Source: a virus. Taken from it: 64,000 nucleotides of DNA. The DNA lies in the IMG/VR virus record IMGVR_UViG_3300020157_000004, positions 1-64,000 of that record. One strand, 5' to 3'. Each line of letters starts with the position of its first letter. Position 1 is the stretch's first letter. A model generated the notes under the pieces. That model made no database searches. It was not told the DNA's origin and worked only from the letters and a program-made list of their open reading frames with translations. This document shows positions 61,257-64,000 of this stretch, one piece after another. The translations under genes and the position numbers were made by a program.

Positions 61257-61538
61257 ATGAAATGCAACTGTGAAACCTGCAAAGGAAACGGAAACATCCC
61301 GTGCCCGGATTGCAACGGACAGGGAGAATATGATGGAAACATAGAGAGGATAGTCCTTGTTAAAACTATGAAGAATTACAGTGAACTGCTGGAGCTTCAA
61401 CAGGACGCCATCAGGGTTAGAGTCCAAGCCGAGCGGCTGATGGAATTAAACCCATCACGAAAGGACTCCTACTCAGAGCAACTGGATGGCTGTCTGTCGG
61501 TCATCAACAAACAGGCTGACAAGGTGGCCAAGCGTTGA
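61257..61538 (+). CDS. DnaJ-type zinc-finger protein
   Basis: From ATG 61257 this encodes 93 residues: MKCNCETCKGNGNIPCPDCN, a CxxCxGxG...CxxCxGxG pair as in the Cys-rich domain of DnaJ, followed by GQGEYDGNIERI and a helical C-terminus. It lacks the J domain, so is a free zinc finger that may bind unfolded protein. Last gene of the rightward operon. Confidence 0.55.
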   Translation: MKCNCETCKGNGNIPCPDCNGQGEYDGNIERIVLVKTMKNYSELLELQQDAIRVRVQAERLMELNPSRKDSYSEQLDGCLSVINKQADKVAKR

Positions 61539-61572
61539 CGAATGGCTTCATCCCGTCGCAGCCAAGCTGAAG

Positions 61573-64000
61573 TCAGCGGCGGCTGCGACGGCTGCGGCTG
61601 CGTGATCTGGAGCTTCCGCGACGCACGCTGACTCTTGGGGTGGTGGAACCACCAGTCCGGCGTCTCGAACTACCGGCCCGGCGTCGCAACCTGCTGACCC
61701 GACCGGAACCCGTGTCGGCCAGTTGTTCCACGTCACTGCTTTCAGAGACACCGTCAGGGGACTGAACCTGATTGCGGCTGCGGCCACCACCGCTCCCTCT
61801 TGAGCGAAGCTTCACTCCACCTGTTTGGGTGGAGGACTCTGAATCTAATTCCTCGCCAGCGTCGCGGGTGCGCGCGCGCGTAGTTCTGGAAGATGATCCA
61901 CCACCCTCACTCCTTGGCGTCCGGCTTGGTGATGTGTTAATTACAGAGCCGGACGAGTCGGAGAAAAAGGACTCACCCATCTGCCATCCACCCAAAGTCT
62001 TGCCCCATGCCACCCGCTGTGAAGGGGACAACGCGGCAAGGCGCTGCTCATACTCGGAGTCGGTCAGCGTCTTGCCTCCGTTAGACCTCGTGGCCGGATT
62101 CATTGCCGAGTAGTCGCGACGAACTGCGGCCTCCGCCTTCTTCTCGTCCATCCCACGGTCATGGATGTAGTAGTCGGTCAACCGCTGCATCTGACGCTTG
62201 GCTTCCCTCATGTGCTCCGCTGCCCCGGCGCTGTCGCCCGCAAGCATGGACTCGTGGGCCTGGTAGAGTGCGTCAGCCCACTTGGTCTTGATGCCGGTGG
62301 TGGGTCCGACTGCATACGGGATTGCCTTGGAGGCGTTGCTCTTTGGGTCAACAATCTTTCCCGCCTCCGTCATGGCCGACTGTCCAGATACTCTTGACTT
62401 ATACCCAAGCATCGACCTCAAGTCAGACGCAAGCGGGGCGAACCTGTCCGCGAGACCTTTTATCACAATGTCCCAATCCTCGGGCGGAAGGACAAAGAAT
62501 GCGGTCATTGATTTTACAGCATCCGTTATGAGCGTGAGAGGAAGAAGTTTGGACCCAATGTCGAACCCCTTTCCGCCCTGCTGAATGTTCAGTGCTGTGA
62601 GCACGACATCCCCAACCTGACCAAGGTTTGACAACATTGCCGACGCACTGCGAAGCGTGAGTCCGTTACCGTTCCAGAAGGAGGCATCGCTGGGGATTAT
62701 CTTTCCGAACTGGTGAAGAACCTTCCGGTCATATTGACCGGGCACTTCAAGGCTCGCGATTCCAAACAGGAAGGCGGCCAGCCCAAGCATCATTGCAGTG
62801 GATAGCGCGTGCGTGAAACGGGATGGATTCGACCGGCCCGCCACAGACCGGAACTCACCGAACAGCTTGCCGGTGTAGTCAAAGATGTAGCCCCTCAATG
62901 AGACGGCAGCCGACAGCATACGGTCGGACTTGATTGCCTGCGCGCGGTTGATTCCGTTCGGTGAATTGATAAGCCCGATAATCAATCGCTTGAGGCTGTC
63001 CATCTGCGCGTCCGTAAACAACGGAACATCGGCGGTCCCGCCGCCGCTTCTCTGATGGTAGTCAAGCAGGACGTGCTCCAGCGGTATGCCTGCCATCTGA
63101 AGCATTTCCCGGATGTCGGCAGTGTGCTGTAATTTGTCACTGCTAAGGAACCTGCGGGACATATCTTCCGAATTTACAAGCGTGTCCCTGGTTACTCCCG
63201 GACGAGCGCCGTGCAGCAGTGCGGCCCGCTTCAACACCTTGACCAGATTATCAACGATGCCTTTGACCTGTGTGTTGAGAACGAGGTCCGAATTAGTAAG
63301 CCCGAACTTTGACTCTATGCCTTTGGTGGTTCCGGAGAACGCCGCCCCGGCCACCCGCAATGCTTTTCGAGTCTTCGGGAACGGTGAAAGGAATGAGCGG
63401 GAGAGGTCTTGGTCGTCTTGGAACTCGGCAGCTTCACGCAAAGCCTGCCTCACGGTTTCCATAAACGAACCCTTGCGACCAAAGCCAAGGCCGCGCACAT
63501 CCTCGATGCCGTCCTGAATGTATTTGCGATAGAGCGATTCAGCCCACTGAAACACGCTGGCATAGGTTGCCGGATGCTTGCTCTTCAGATAGCGAAGCGA
63601 GCTTTGCAGGCCGGGAACCGAGGCTGCAATTCTGGTGGCATACTTTGAAATCACAGCAGCGGAACCCGCCAGTGATTTGATGAGGGCAACCGTGCGCCCG
63701 AACTCGTTGAGCTTCGAGCTGACCAGATACACCGCTGTCATGCCCTGCGTAATGTTTCGGAGGGCAACCTTCGGACTCATCAATAGCGATCTCACAGCAA
63801 GTCCGATACCGCCACGAATGACTTTGCCCAGCGGTGAAGGCGTGGTGTCCCGGCGCAGCAACACTTCATTCAGCCTGCGGACAGCGAAGTGCAACAGCTC
63901 CAGTTGAGATAGGCTCCATCCGGTCGGCAGACCAATCGGATTGCCGGGCCTTGTTCCCGGTTCAACCACTGTGATTCTTGATTGTAGTTCGTGCTCGGCC
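61573..64000 (-). CDS. Large virion/ejection protein, C-terminal part (open at right edge)
   Basis: An open frame enters from the right edge and ends at 61573, covering about 809 codons here; the true start lies outside. The visible part is helical (VRRLNEVLLRRDTTPSPLGK; KVALRNITQGMTAVYLVSSK), contains a hydrophobic segment (LSTAMMLGLAAFLFGIASLE, about residue 410 of the GTG-started form), and ends in an Arg/Ser-rich tail (SRSRSRSRRSRR). This is the style of the C-terminal region of large polyvalent or ejection proteins, such as LPD38-type regions, with a DNA-binding tail. It may be the continuation of the giant gene at the left edge. Confidence 0.6.
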   Translation of the reverse strand, partial: AEHELQSRITVVEPGTRPGNPIGLPTGWSLSQLELLHFAVRRLNEVLLRRDTTPSPLGKVIRGGIGLAVRSLLMSPKVALRNITQGMTAVYLVSSKLNEFGRTVALIKSLAGSAAVISKYATRIAASVPGLQSSLRYLKSKHPATYASVFQWAESLYRKYIQDGIEDVRGLGFGRKGSFMETVRQALREAAEFQDDQDLSRSFLSPFPKTRKALRVAGAAFSGTTKGIESKFGLTNSDLVLNTQVKGIVDNLVKVLKRAALLHGARPGVTRDTLVNSEDMSRRFLSSDKLQHTADIREMLQMAGIPLEHVLLDYHQRSGGGTADVPLFTDAQMDSLKRLIIGLINSPNGINRAQAIKSDRMLSAAVSLRGYIFDYTGKLFGEFRSVAGRSNPSRFTHALSTAMMLGLAAFLFGIASLEVPGQYDRKVLHQFGKIIPSDASFWNGNGLTLRSASAMLSNLGQVGDVVLTALNIQQGGKGFDIGSKLLPLTLITDAVKSMTAFFVLPPEDWDIVIKGLADRFAPLASDLRSMLGYKSRVSGQSAMTEAGKIVDPKSNASKAIPYAVGPTTGIKTKWADALYQAHESMLAGDSAGAAEHMREAKRQMQRLTDYYIHDRGMDEKKAEAAVRRDYSAMNPATRSNGGKTLTDSEYEQRLAALSPSQRVAWGKTLGGWQMGESFFSDSSGSVINTSPSRTPRSEGGGSSSRTTRARTRDAGEELDSESSTQTGGVKLRSRGSGGGRSRNQVQSPDGVSESSDVEQLADTGSGRVSRLRRRAGSSRRRTGGSTTPRVSVRRGSSRSRSRSRRSRR

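Larger units (their letters stand above)
1..64000. repeat. Dispersed 7-mer WTTACAG / CTGTAAW
   Basis: By hand count there are about 62 exact copies of [AT]TTACAG or its complement. At about 55% GC roughly 11 are expected. They occur on both strands, inside and between genes, and in all three codon frames (for example ATT-ACA-G, TTA-CAG, x-CTG-TAA-x), so codon usage does not explain them. Examples: 94-100, 5030-5036, 12056-12062, 24592-24598, 27479-27485, 35392-35398, 43212-43218, 48206-48212 and 48227-48233, 52779-52785 with 52796-52802, 61008-61014. They are rare at 28.3-33.8 kb and 44.2-48.2 kb. Confidence 0.8.

Overview
The window looks like most of the genome of a temperate tailed bacteriophage with a short, podovirus-like tail. 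It encodes a tyrosine integrase, a RecT/RecE-type recombination cassette, an SSB, a DnaB helicase, a terminase large subunit, a portal, a scaffold, a capsid protein, T7-like tail adaptor and nozzle proteins, and very large ejection-type proteins. No rRNA, tRNA or CRISPR array was recognised. The host cannot be read off directly. Two sequence signatures hint, tentatively, at Verrucomicrobiota or relatives: a strongly over-used 7-mer (WTTACAG/CTGTAAW), and short copies of a repeat whose minus-strand translation reads NHALQR.

Layout. (1) 1-36 kb is the virion module, almost entirely on the minus strand and read right to left: small exported or fibre proteins (35.3-33.8 kb), a 1144-residue pectate-lyase-like tailspike (33.8-30.35 kb), small membrane proteins (30.3-29.6 kb), a short plus-strand island (28.85-29.63 kb), a lipoprotein, portal, scaffold, major capsid with a strong terminator behind it, a tail adaptor fused to a metallophosphoesterase, an Ig-like/VWA protein, three glycan-modifying enzymes, a glycine-rich adhesin, the tail nozzle, two internal virion proteins, and a giant polyvalent protein that runs off the left edge. 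(2) The terminase gene sits alone on the plus strand at 35.4-37.0 kb, facing three small minus-strand genes. (3) 38.4-48.8 kb, plus strand: integrase, RecT, RecE, SSB, RusA-like resolvase, DnaB, many small zinc-ribbon proteins, a replication-initiator-like protein and a MazG-like enzyme. (4) 48.9-50.2 kb: a minus-strand HTH/zinc-ribbon regulator, then about 0.85 kb with no convincing gene but many stable hairpins, a candidate large structured RNA. (5) 50.2-54.3 kb: small orphan genes punctuated by hairpin terminators. (6) 54.5-61.5 kb: an operon led by a MoxR/CobS-like AAA+ ATPase and a CobT-like VWA protein, followed by small acidic, proline-rich and zinc-binding proteins. (7) 61.6-64 kb: a minus-strand ORF open at the right edge that looks like the C-terminal part of a large ejection or polyvalent protein with an Arg/Ser-rich tail.

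How the parts work together. The structural genes form one leftward transcription unit whose products build the capsid, tail, fibres and a cargo of injected enzymes. The giant protein carries two tandem copies of a metallopeptidase-like domain (HExxH) followed by a kinase-like domain, separated by recurring [RK][FY]SLA linkers, which suggests cargo that could be cut into effectors after injection. Both window ends lie inside minus-strand open frames. If the molecule is circular and slightly longer than 64 kb, the two fragments could be one gene of more than 4,000 codons. The rightward genes supply integration, recombination, replication and host takeover; the CobS/CobT-like pair is the best candidate for an undescribed accessory machine. 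All calls come from reading the sequence by eye; no homology search was possible.
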